14,714 nucleotides of DNA from an uncultured Prevotella sp. (GCA_934203355.1 CAKPZC010000054.1:1-14714), one strand, 5' to 3'. Positions 6,502-14,124 are shown, counted from the first letter of the stretch. A program made the numbers and translations. Notes: generated from the letters alone by a model not told the origin.

Positions 6502-8184
6502 CTACTGACATTTATTCAATACAGTTGTCTCACCATCAGGTGAGATGACAAGATTGTTGTTTACCTTCAGATTGTCTACCGAGTGATAGACAAGAGGTTT
6601 GTGGTCCTTCGAAGCCAATGTGAACACATTGTTCTCGATAGTGATGTTGCGGTGAACAGCCCCAGCCTTTTCGTTATTCTCTGGGTTAATCCATATGTTG
6701 TTGCCCACGCAACGGTTGAACACGTTGTTGCGAATGACGAGGTTGTGCACCGGACCCGACTCAAACCAACTGCGAGCATCGTCGGCAACAAGGATAGCAC
6801 TCATCTGCATGCCATAGAAATAGTTGTCCTCGATTACCGACGGTTGGCGTGTGGTGATAAGAATGCCGCGGGTAGGAATGCGACTGAAGTGGCAGCGAGC
6901 TATATGCACGCGCGGTGTCCATGTGACGTTCTCAACCACTCGGTTGCCATTCTTCAGCAAGTCGGCAGGCACTGGCTTCGTGAGGGTTATCTCTATCTCA
7001 CGCGGCGAAACCATGCGCGCCTTGCTCACCTTGAACGAGCCTTCGGCAAGAAGAGTCTGGGGGTTAACAATCTCTATGTCGTCGCCACTGTGGAACGACT
7101 GGAAGCCATAGGTCTGATGGTGCATATAGCGCAGGAGCAGACGGTTGGCTGCTGTGGCACGAACTATCTGCAAATGAGTGCCATGCACGTTGATAGGGTC
7201 GTCGTGAGCTCCTGCAAACTTTGTGTCGGTGATGTCGATAAGACCACGGCATCCCGACATCTGTATGAAATCGGCAAATCCGGCGTTTGTTCTGCCACTG
7301 CCTTCCTCGGGAGCAAACCAGCAACGGTTGACTGTAATATTCTCCGACACCTGACCCACTACACCGAAGTTGCTAAGAAAATAGATGCGCACATTGTCCA
7401 AGCGCACATTCTTCGACTGCCATATAAGTCCGCATACCTCACGGCGTATGGCATCGCGCATCTGGAACACAGTGCCTACTGGCACGGCGGGCTTCTTGCT
7501 ATATTTTATGTAGAGCAAGCCAGGCTCCATCTCACGCGCATCAACCACATCGTCCATTGGACTCCAGTCGCGCCAGGTGATGTCGCGCACGGGGTCGTAC
7601 CACTGTGCAATGCCATTGGTGAAAGCCCAACCGCGACCATACCATTCCACCTTGCCGTTCTTGATGCGATACTGCGACGTGGCGTGAGTGCGGCAAATCA
7701 TATAGTCCTTGCCGTCAGCCTCAACAGTCATCTCGGTCTGTGTGGGGTGTGCGTTGTCGATGGTGAGGTTGCGCAGGGTGATGTTCTGGCAGCTGTCGAT
7801 GACAAATGCCGACATCTCGCCGTCGAGCATCATGGTGGAACCACAGCCGTCGATAGTGACATTACGCAGCCCCCTCAGAAGCAAGGCGATATGCTTTGAA
7901 GGGTCGGCACACTCTGTCTCCGAAGTGGTGTTCGACACATAATACTTGCGCACAGTAGATTCCTCACGTGGGATATACCACACGCCAAGGTCGAGCTTCA
8001 GCGTCACTGGGCTTCCTTTCATCGCGGCTGCCTTTTGCAATGCTGCGCGAATGGCATTGGCGTCATTGCCGTTCTTACTTACATTGATGACCTTCTCGGC
8101 AGCACCTGCCGTGATAACCGACAGCAGGAAAAGCGAGAAGACAATCAGTCGTTGTCTCATTTGTTTGTTCATAAGTTTGTCCAT
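6502..8184 (-). CDS. GH110 family alpha-1,3-galactosidase, secreted beta-helix enzyme
   Basis: A 560-aa secreted right-handed beta-helix hydrolase that I recognise as GH110, the family of Bacteroides GlaA/GlaB exo-alpha-1,3-galactosidases that remove the terminal galactose of blood group B or linear alpha-1,3-Gal. Family-like blocks include STVRKYYVSN (76-85), IALLLRGLRNVTIDGCGS (99-116), AGAHDDPINVHGTHL (324-338), LRYMHHQTYGFQ (351-362), ENVTWTPRV (418-426) and the repeated N-N-V/F turns of the helix (~480-545). Asp328-Asp329 lie where catalytic acids of the family are expected. The signal peptide (hydrophobic 13-27, ITAGA cleavage region) makes the enzyme periplasmic or surface-exposed. In-frame ATGs also exist at residues 5 and 9; the start at residue 9 would give a more standard signal peptide. 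Whether it acts on B antigen (GlaA-like) or also on linear alpha-Gal (GlaB-like) cannot be told here. It lies downstream of susCD but behind its own leader. Confidence 0.88.
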   Translation of the reverse strand: MDKLMNKQMRQRLIVFSLFLLSVITAGAAEKVINVSKNGNDANAIRAALQKAAAMKGSPVTLKLDLGVWYIPREESTVRKYYVSNTTSETECADPSKHIALLLRGLRNVTIDGCGSTMMLDGEMSAFVIDSCQNITLRNLTIDNAHPTQTEMTVEADGKDYMICRTHATSQYRIKNGKVEWYGRGWAFTNGIAQWYDPVRDITWRDWSPMDDVVDAREMEPGLLYIKYSKKPAVPVGTVFQMRDAIRREVCGLIWQSKNVRLDNVRIYFLSNFGVVGQVSENITVNRCWFAPEEGSGRTNAGFADFIQMSGCRGLIDITDTKFAGAHDDPINVHGTHLQIVRATAANRLLLRYMHHQTYGFQSFHSGDDIEIVNPQTLLAEGSFKVSKARMVSPREIEITLTKPVPADLLKNGNRVVENVTWTPRVHIARCHFSRIPTRGILITTRQPSVIEDNYFYGMQMSAILVADDARSWFESGPVHNLVIRNNVFNRCVGNNIWINPENNEKAGAVHRNITIENNVFTLASKDHKPLVYHSVDNLKVNNNLVISPDGETTVLNKCQ

Positions 8185-8200
8185 ATGTATTATATTTACT

Positions 8201-8236
8201 AAAAAATGCAGCGTACTTCAAAACAGTGCGCTGCAT
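8201..8236 (-). terminator. Terminator-like hairpin 17 nt before the GH110 start codon
   Basis: ATGCAGCG and CGCTGCAT (8206-8213 and 8229-8236) form a perfect 8-bp stem, with two more pairs beyond one mismatch. On the minus strand it is followed at once by a T6 run (8206-8201). This is a canonical intrinsic terminator facing GH110. The gap to the ATG is too short for a promoter, so it is a candidate attenuator. Confidence 0.7.
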
Positions 8237-8269
8237 TCAATTATCTATTTCAAAACTATTTTTCCTCCT

Positions 8270-8387
8270 CATAAGAAGACGTCTCGCGACATGTTCTTAT
8301 GAACATTAATCTAATTCCAATTACTCAATTGTATTCAAAATTGGGATTATATGTCATGCTACTAAGCACCACACATAAGAACCCGTC
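8270..8387 (-). promoter_or_regulatory. Three copies of CATAAGAAnnYGTC in the GH110 leader
   Basis: Copies are CATAAGAAGACGTC (8270-8283, plus), CATAAGAACATGTC (8301-8288, minus) and CATAAGAACCCGTC (8374-8387, plus). The first two face each other across 4 bp. On the minus strand they can fold into a 14-position stem with one C-C mismatch and one G-U pair, capped by the GNRA tetraloop GCGA. They may be protein-binding sites, an RNA element, or both. Confidence 0.6.
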
Positions 8388-8498
8388 ATACACAATTTAA
8401 AAATTAAAGTGCATAAAGTATGATTTGATTTTTGCTTTGTTGTTTCGATTAATATTAAATAAATCTATAAGTAGATATTGTCGGCTTATTTACCAGTT

Positions 8499-8534
8499 GC
8501 AAAATTAGTAATAATAAATTGATTAATATCAATT
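8499..8534 (-). promoter_or_regulatory. Candidate GH110 promoter overlapped by an 18-bp palindrome
   Basis: The minus strand reads TAATTTTGC (8507-8499), an exact -7 element. The -33 region is occupied by AATTGATTAATATCAATT (8517-8534), two perfect 7-bp arms around a 4-bp centre. The nearest TTG gives a slightly long 22-nt spacing. Transcription would start near 8493 and give a ~310-nt leader to GH110. A second -7-like TAGTTTTG lies at 8258-8251. Confidence 0.5.
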
Positions 8535-8596
8535 CTTTAAATAAATTATGTTAAATTAATGATAGGTTTAACATAACACATAATTCTATCAAAACA

Positions 8597-8662
8597 GTAC
8601 CAGATTCAGGGAAGGGAGGTACCAGATTTTGGGAGGAGAGGTACCAGATTCTGGGAGGAGAG
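8597..8662. repeat. Three 22-bp direct repeats (iterons) between susD and GH110
   Basis: Units start with GTACCAGATT at 8597, 8619 and 8641, exactly 22 bp (about two helical turns) apart, and each continues with a G-rich [A/T]GGGAGGAGAG-like tail. The third copy contains the perfect palindrome CCAGA-T-TCTGG (8644-8654). No coding frame explains them. They lie about 60 bp upstream, in the minus sense, of the candidate GH110 promoter. Confidence 0.85.
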
Positions 8663-8702
8663 GTTTCGAGTAATGGTAACACGATTCCCAGATAACGATA
8701 AA

Positions 8703-8824
8703 AAGGCAAGGTGAAAATTGGCTGCAAAACAAAAGAGACAACAGAGCCAACACCATAGCATTGTCTCCGCTGTCTCTTAACCAATTTTATTGTTTCTGCA
8801 AAACAAGACAAGTCGCCTTGCCTT
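8703..8824 (-). ncRNA. Nested inverted repeats with alternative pairings downstream of susD
   Basis: Three nested complementary pairs share one axis: AAGGCAAGG (8703-8711) with CCTTGCCTT (8816-8824), AAAATTGG (8714-8721) with CCAATTTT (8781-8788), and a 14-bp stem between 8733-8746 and 8765-8778. The inner stem is complete on minus-strand RNA only, using two G-U pairs that would be A-C mismatches on the other strand. CTGCAAAACAA is also directly repeated (8722-8732, 8796-8806). It could be a structured 3' UTR, an attenuator or a small MITE-like element. Confidence 0.5.
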
Positions 8825-8829
8825 GTTTT
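8800..8829 (-). terminator. Intrinsic terminator downstream of susD
   Basis: AAAACAAG-A-CAAG, loop TCGC, CTTG-C-CTTGTTTT forms a 12-bp stem with one mismatch; the outermost four pairs are A-T and supply a U-run in either direction. It lies 33 nt after the susD stop and should end the susCD transcript before GH110. Confidence 0.75.
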
Positions 8830-8861
8830 AACAAAACTTATGTGATATATTAACTACTACA

Positions 8862-10547
8862 TTATCGCTTCAAGTTCGGGTTCTTCTCAACCTCAGTTGT
8901 TGGATAAGGACAATAGATTGACTCGTCGCCAGCCCATGTTGACTTAACAACTGGAACGCTCTCCTTGGCTGTGTATTCCTTGCCGTCGGCATCGGTATGC
9001 ACAACAATAGGCTTGTTGGCAACGCGATAGTCGAAGTTCTTCTTGAGTTCGTTCATACGAAGCTCGTCGGCGCGGCGTGTAACCATCTGAGTCCACTGTC
9101 CTGCAACCTCCCATCCGTGCTCGATGTAGCAAGCCTCGGCGAGCTGGTCGGCAGTCATGTTTGCGATAGCAACAGTAGTGCCATCGCTGAGAGTTACGTT
9201 CTCAACGTCGTTAACGGCACGCTTGCGTACCTCGCGCAGACAGTCCTTAGCCTTGTTGAGGTCGCCACCAGAGCGAGCTGCACTCTCGGCATACCAAAGG
9301 AGCACCTCGGCGTAACGAATCAGACGATGACGACGACCGTTGGTCATGTTGGTGTAGTTGGGCTCCAAGTAGTTGTAGGGAGCTAACTTCTCCTTTACGG
9401 GGTTGCCTTCCTCGCAGTTTACAGAGTAGATGGCAAACATTGGGTGATATGCCTCTACCACTGGAGCTCCATTTTCGTCGAGATCCCACCAGTTGCACAC
9501 CTTAGTGATTGTTGCATCCTGCTGGAATGTAACCTTAGGAGCATATACAGCATCCTTACGCGGTCCTTCCGGATAACGCTTCCAGAATGCTATCTCGCCC
9601 CAAACGTCGCCCCAGCCACCATCGCCGAGACCCTCGAAGCGGCAGCATGATGTAAGCTCAGAGTCGTGGTCCCAAGAACCAGAGTTCCAGTTGTTGTCGA
9701 TACCAAGGAGAGTCTCCTTGTTGTAGTTGTGACCCATTGAGTAAACGTGGTTCCAAACGGGATCATTATAGAAACCGTATGTGCCGTTGTTGTCGATCAC
9801 GCTCTTTGCCATGTCGGCAGCCAGCTTGTAGTATTCGGTGCCCTTGTTGAGCGGATAGCCAGCCATTGCCATATACACTGCTGAGAGTGTGGCCTGTGTA
9901 GCCTGCTTTGTAACCCAAGCGTCAACACCGTCGTGGTTGCGCGGAGCAGACGAATAGCTTGTAGGAAGCATGCTCTCGGCAGCCTTCAAATCCTCAACGA
10001 TGAGGTTGTAGATTTCCTCAACGCTTGAAGGAGCAACGTCGGTTGTGCTGGCGTCGGTTGACACTACCTTAGGAAGCGGACCGAACACGCGAACCATATA
10101 GAAGTAGGCGTAAGCACGCCAGAAGTGGGCGTTGCCAAGAGCAATGTTGATTTCCTCCTTTGAAACAGGAGTCTTCTCGGCATTCTCGAGCACCCAGTTG
10201 CAAGCCTTCACGAGAGAGTAGTGCAGACTCCATGCATCCTTTACACCCTTGTTGTCGCCGTCAGAGCTGAACACGTCGAGAGCGGCTACAGCCTGCTTGT
10301 TAGAACTTGGGTTGGCTGTCATGTCGTCGCCCTGCCACTGTGGGTACATAGGGTTGGTCCACGACTGTGTTTGGTTCAACTTTTCATAGATAGTGTGAAC
10401 ACTTGCGTCAAGGTCAGCCTGACTCTTGAACACGTTGCCTTCTGACATCTGTCCCTTAGGGTCCTCGTCGAGGAAATCGCTACATGATGTTGTAGTTGTC
10501 AGCACCGAAGCAGCGAAAAGGCAACCAAATAATATCTTTTTATTCAT
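8862..10547 (-). CDS. RagB/SusD family glycan-binding outer-membrane lipoprotein
   Basis: A 561-aa SusD-like lipoprotein, the surface lid and glycan-binding partner of the SusC transporter encoded just upstream. The N-terminus MNKKILFGCLFAASVLTTTT is a lipoprotein signal ending in the lipobox TTSC, with lipidated Cys22. SDFLDEDPKGQMSEGNVFKS after it is the typical start of mature SusD proteins. The middle holds the TPR-like helical region (GNAHFWRAYAYFYMVRVFGPLP near residue 140). The C-terminal half has the family pattern GRRHRLIRYAEVLLWYAESA (~400-420) and ends KNPNLKR, as SusD proteins usually do. The gene follows susC after 34 bp and is followed by a terminator. Ligand specificity is inferred only from the GH110 neighbour. 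Confidence 0.95.
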   Translation of the reverse strand: MNKKILFGCLFAASVLTTTTSCSDFLDEDPKGQMSEGNVFKSQADLDASVHTIYEKLNQTQSWTNPMYPQWQGDDMTANPSSNKQAVAALDVFSSDGDNKGVKDAWSLHYSLVKACNWVLENAEKTPVSKEEINIALGNAHFWRAYAYFYMVRVFGPLPKVVSTDASTTDVAPSSVEEIYNLIVEDLKAAESMLPTSYSSAPRNHDGVDAWVTKQATQATLSAVYMAMAGYPLNKGTEYYKLAADMAKSVIDNNGTYGFYNDPVWNHVYSMGHNYNKETLLGIDNNWNSGSWDHDSELTSCCRFEGLGDGGWGDVWGEIAFWKRYPEGPRKDAVYAPKVTFQQDATITKVCNWWDLDENGAPVVEAYHPMFAIYSVNCEEGNPVKEKLAPYNYLEPNYTNMTNGRRHRLIRYAEVLLWYAESAARSGGDLNKAKDCLREVRKRAVNDVENVTLSDGTTVAIANMTADQLAEACYIEHGWEVAGQWTQMVTRRADELRMNELKKNFDYRVANKPIVVHTDADGKEYTAKESVPVVKSTWAGDESIYCPYPTTEVEKNPNLKR

Positions 10548-10581
10548 TTTGTTTCGTTGTTTAGATAAGTTAATTGATGGT

Positions 10582-13500
10582 TTAGAAGTTCAGACGTACA
10601 CCGAATGTGAAGGTACGTGGGTTAGGATAAGCACCCATGTCGATACCGTTGTTGTTGTCGACGTTGTGCTCAGAGAATGCTGCGCCTGCAGGATCCATAC
10701 CCTTGTAGCCAGTGATGGTGAAGAGGTTCTGTGCAGAGAGCGAAAGACGAACGTCGGCGAACTTAGTCAGCTTGCGCGGCAGAGTGTAAGCAACGCTGAT
10801 GTTCTCGCAACGGAGATAGTTAGCGTTCTCAAGCCACTTGTCTGAGTTACCGTAAGCCTTGTTGCCTGTTGCTTCGAGAGAAGGCATTGACTTGCCTACC
10901 TCTGAGAAGTAGTCCTTATCTGTTACGAACATTGACGCACCTACTGATGTGTTCATTGTGTAGCGCACGAGGTTGAGGCGCTTAGCACCGAATGCTGCAT
11001 TGAAGAATGCATTGAACTCCCAGTTCTTGAAGTTGATGGTGTTGTTCCAACCGAATGTCACGTCAGGGTTAGAGTGTCCGAGAACGAAGCGGTCCTTGTC
11101 GGCATCCGGAGTGCGTGTTGTCTTGCCGTCGGCTGTGTAGTATGTGTCATAGAACTTGCCGTCGTCGCCCTTCTCAAGGCCTGCCCACTTGAAGCCGTAG
11201 AATGTACCGATAGCCTCACCCTCGGTGATGATGGTACTTGCTTCTACTGTACCCGGTGACGGGCTGTTGCCGTAAAGACGCGGAGTCTGAGCTGTAAGCT
11301 TAGTTACCTCGTTCTTCAAGTAGCTTGCGTTGAGAGTAGATGTCCACTGCAAGTCCTGTGTCTGAAGAATCTGGGCTGTGAGCGAAACGTCGATACCCTT
11401 GTTGCTTACCTCGCCAGCGTTTGTCCAGAAGCTCTGGCCGCCGAGATAGCCCGGAGTGCTCTGCTGGAGGAGAGCGTCGGTTGTCTTCTTCGAGAAGAGG
11501 TCAACACCAAGAACCAATCTGCTGTCAAAGAATCCGAAGTCGAAGCCGAGATCGAACTGCTTAACCTTCTCCCAAGTCAGGTCGGGAGTAGCAATACCGC
11601 CAGCCCAGTAGCCTGAGTATGTGTTCTTTGTACCATAGTTGAAGCCTGTTGTAGAGAGGCTTGCAAGTGTAGAGAACGGAGCGATATCCTGATTACCGAT
11701 TACACCATAGCTTGCGCGAATCTTGAAGTTGTTAATCACGTTGCGCATTGGCTCCCAGAACTTTTCGTTAGAAACTGTCCATGCAGCAGCCACTGATGGG
11801 AAGTAGCCCCACTTATTGTTTGTGAAGCGGCTCGAACCGTCGGCACGGAGAGTACCAGTCAACATGTAGCGGTCAGCGTAGTTGTACATAACGCGAGCCA
11901 CACCAGAGAGCATTGTCCACTTGCTGTAGCCGTTGCTTGCATCGCGGGTTGCAGCGTTCTTAACGTTCCAGTAGCCTACGAACTCCTGAGCGAGGTCGGT
12001 ACCGCTGATGCCCATAGAGCGAGTCTCATGGCTTGTAGCCTCCCATACGCCAGTAGCGGTGAGATGGTGGTCGCCCCAAGTGTTCTGATATGTAAGGTTG
12101 TTGGTGGTCTGGAGAGCCATCACCTGAGCGTTGTTGTTGCCCATGTTTGTAGAACCGTTAACGGTCTTCGAGGTGAGGTTGTACCACTTATAGTCGTTGA
12201 AGTCGATACCGTTGGTTGTAGTGAATGTCAAGCCTTTGCAGATGTTGAACTTCAAGTCGACATGACCAGTTGCCATTGTACGGTTGCGGTCGCTCTGGTT
12301 AGCGTGAACCAAGCCCCATGGGTTCTGCTGGATGTTGTTGTATGGGTCCTTGTTGTAGTTGCCGTTAGCATCCAGCATCTCCATTGTCGGAGAGTAGTTC
12401 AGACCTACCCAAATTGGGTTCGACTGGTTCTGAGCGAAGCCTGCTGAACCGCTGTTCTCTGTACGAGAGAGGTTAGCGTCGGCTGTGAGCTCCAACCAAG
12501 AGAAGAGTTTGTTGTGGATATTGAACTTAACAGCGTAACGCTTCGACTGTGTGTCGCGTATTACACCAGTCTGGTCCATATAGTTGGCAGAGAAATATGT
12601 CTGTGTGTCGGCGTTGCCCTTAGAGATAGCTACCTTATAGTTCTGTGTAACGCCAGTGTGGAGCAACTGGTCCATCCAGTCGATACCCTTCTTGCTGCCA
12701 TTGATGTAGCCAGCAAGTGCATTAGAGTCAGCACCCTTGTACTTAACCAATGCCTCGGCATATTCCTTGGTGTCCATTGCCTCGGGCACATTATATGCAT
12801 TAGAGAAACCTACGTTAGCGTCGAATGTAACCTGTGTTGCGCCAGCCTTACCCATCTTGGTCTGAACCATAACAACACCATTGGCACCACGTGCACCGTA
12901 GATAGCTGTTGAAGAAGCGTCCTTCAACACCTGGATGCTCTGGATATCCTCAGGGTTGATACCCTCAAGACCTGTCTCGCGAACGATACCGTCAACAACA
13001 TACAATGGGTCGTTTGACTTGTTCACTGAGCTTGCGCCACGCACACGAATCTTCATTGAGCCACCCGGCACACCTGAAGACATTACCTGTACACCCGACA
13101 TACGGCCGTTGAGAGCGTCCTCAACACGTGCAACAGGCTGGTCCTTGAACGACTTGCTGTCCATAACGGCAACAGAGCCAGCCAAGTCGGCCTTCTTCAC
13201 TGTACCGTAGCCGATTACAACAACGTCGTTGAGCATTTCAGAATCCTCTGCGAGAGTGATGCTCAAGTTGTGCTTGCCGCCTACAGAAACATCCTGTGAC
13301 TTATAGCCTACGTATGAAACTACAAGAGTAGAATTTGGAGATACTTTAATAGAGAATTTTCCGTCAACGTCGGTAACGGATCCGTTGGTCTTGTTGCCCT
13401 TCTCAACCACGCTAACGCCAATAAGAGGTTCGCCGTTTGAATCAACGATCTGGCCGGTAACCTGGCTTTTCTGAGGACCTTGTGTCACGGTATTAACGAT

Positions 13501-13617
13501 GTTTGTGAATTCGTCGGCAGCCGACGCATTTGCCGAGCACAGCAACATGCCTACTGCAAACGGGAGCACCAAACGCTTCGACGTCATGTGAAACGCTGGA
13601 CTTTTAACCTTTTCCAT
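10582..13617 (-). CDS. SusC/RagA family TonB-dependent outer-membrane transporter
   Basis: A complete 1011-aa SusC-like TonB-dependent transporter that imports oligosaccharides across the outer membrane together with SusD. After a signal peptide ending near Ala31-Ala34 comes a carboxypeptidase-regulatory-like domain (~52-124, VTGQIVDSNGEPLIGVSVV). A TonB-box-like DVVVIGYGT (131-139) follows, then the plug domain (~150-260, with PLYVVDGI and the IYGARGANGVV block) and a long beta-barrel ending in Phe (RTFTFGVRLNF), the usual C-terminal signal for barrel assembly. No separate N-terminal anti-sigma-interacting (STN) domain is visible, so classical ECF-sigma transenvelope signalling is unlikely. 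It is the first gene of the operon, behind a textbook promoter (13763-13794) and a ~140-nt leader, and susD follows after 34 bp. Confidence 0.96.
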   Translation of the reverse strand: MEKVKSPAFHMTSKRLVLPFAVGMLLCSANASAADEFTNIVNTVTQGPQKSQVTGQIVDSNGEPLIGVSVVEKGNKTNGSVTDVDGKFSIKVSPNSTLVVSYVGYKSQDVSVGGKHNLSITLAEDSEMLNDVVVIGYGTVKKADLAGSVAVMDSKSFKDQPVARVEDALNGRMSGVQVMSSGVPGGSMKIRVRGASSVNKSNDPLYVVDGIVRETGLEGINPEDIQSIQVLKDASSTAIYGARGANGVVMVQTKMGKAGATQVTFDANVGFSNAYNVPEAMDTKEYAEALVKYKGADSNALAGYINGSKKGIDWMDQLLHTGVTQNYKVAISKGNADTQTYFSANYMDQTGVIRDTQSKRYAVKFNIHNKLFSWLELTADANLSRTENSGSAGFAQNQSNPIWVGLNYSPTMEMLDANGNYNKDPYNNIQQNPWGLVHANQSDRNRTMATGHVDLKFNICKGLTFTTTNGIDFNDYKWYNLTSKTVNGSTNMGNNNAQVMALQTTNNLTYQNTWGDHHLTATGVWEATSHETRSMGISGTDLAQEFVGYWNVKNAATRDASNGYSKWTMLSGVARVMYNYADRYMLTGTLRADGSSRFTNNKWGYFPSVAAAWTVSNEKFWEPMRNVINNFKIRASYGVIGNQDIAPFSTLASLSTTGFNYGTKNTYSGYWAGGIATPDLTWEKVKQFDLGFDFGFFDSRLVLGVDLFSKKTTDALLQQSTPGYLGGQSFWTNAGEVSNKGIDVSLTAQILQTQDLQWTSTLNASYLKNEVTKLTAQTPRLYGNSPSPGTVEASTIITEGEAIGTFYGFKWAGLEKGDDGKFYDTYYTADGKTTRTPDADKDRFVLGHSNPDVTFGWNNTINFKNWEFNAFFNAAFGAKRLNLVRYTMNTSVGASMFVTDKDYFSEVGKSMPSLEATGNKAYGNSDKWLENANYLRCENISVAYTLPRKLTKFADVRLSLSAQNLFTITGYKGMDPAGAAFSEHNVDNNNGIDMGAYPNPRTFTFGVRLNF

Positions 13618-13762
13618 AATTCTAAATTTAAGTTGGTAATATTTATTAATTTTGTTTTAATAGGTTGAGATTCTGACTTTCTCAGTCATTATCTCTTTCT
13701 TTTAGGTTTGTCAATTAAGGGTCATTCTCTGCCCTTTATTTAACTTTGTTACTTGAACGGGT

Positions 13763-13794
13763 GCAAATTTAGTAACAAAATTTCAATCTGCAAA
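13763..13794 (-). promoter_or_regulatory. Promoter of the susCD operon
   Basis: The minus strand reads TTTG (13794-13791), 19 nt, then TAAATTTGC (13771-13763): both elements and spacing match the Bacteroidales housekeeping promoter. Transcription would start near 13757. The 140-nt leader contains only short stems, such as AAGGG/CCCTT and TGACT/AGTCA. Confidence 0.8.
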
Positions 13795-13960
13795 AAAAAA
13801 CAAAAAAAAAATGAGGATAAAGCCAAAGAATATTTAGAGTTATATAAAAAAGCTAAATTATAAATCATCTTTTACGAAACCGCGAAAACACGGTTCACGA
13901 AAACAAGCGAAACCAATTAACAATCTATCAACACTTAATTAAAATATTTAAGAAAGCTCT

Positions 13961-13993
13961 TACTGAACTTTCGCAAGTTCAGAGAATTCAGTA
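13961..13993. other. Overlapping alternative hairpins upstream of susC promoter
   Basis: CTGAACTT-TCGC-AAGTTCAG (13963-13982) is a perfect 8-bp stem-loop. The overlapping TACTGAA (13961-13967) can instead pair with TTCAGTA (13987-13993). AAGAA-G-TTCTT lies shortly after. This is part of the 13795-14238 stretch, in which I see no gene, only hairpins and A/T-rich tracts. Confidence 0.5.
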
Positions 13994-14031
13994 GTTAAAG
14001 GAGTTAAGAAGTTCTTGCAATCAAGCGGCAA

Positions 14032-14113
14032 AGCCGAGCAAAGCCAAATGCTTTTAGTGCTATAGATAAAGCAAAAAAACTAATGGCTTTGCTCGGCTAT
14101 TCTCTTTTTTTTT
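14032..14113 (+). terminator. Strong 15-bp stem-loop followed by T9 (plus-strand terminator)
   Basis: AGCCGAGCAAAGCCA (14032-14046) and TGGCTTTGCTCGGCT (14084-14098) are perfectly complementary around a 37-nt loop that holds a smaller TGCTTT/AAAGCA stem. Six bases later comes T9 (14105-14113). The T-run is on the plus side, so it would terminate a plus-strand transcript, yet no plus-strand gene lies before it. Confidence 0.7.
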
Positions 14114-14124
14114 AAAAAAACTGA

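Noticed and set aside
6583..7899. 438-codon open frame on the plus strand opposite GH110
   Set aside because: It is fully antisense to a well-supported GH110 gene, its protein shows no domain-like pattern, and the frame is explained by the codon composition of the opposite strand.
8237..8272. 11-codon leader peptide (MRRKNSFEIDN) ending just before the GH110 terminator-like hairpin
   Set aside because: The position is suggestive of attenuation, but so short a frame is expected by chance and it has no run of regulatory codons; not annotated as a gene.
8551..8811. 86-codon minus-strand frame across the 22-bp iterons and nested inverted repeats
   Set aside because: Its protein only mirrors the DNA repeats, it has no promoter or family motif, and the 22-bp period shifts the reading frame in each unit.
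13618..13860. Sigma-54 -24/-12 promoter before susC
   Set aside because: No GG-N10-GC arrangement with the expected flanks was found; the region instead has a housekeeping-type promoter.
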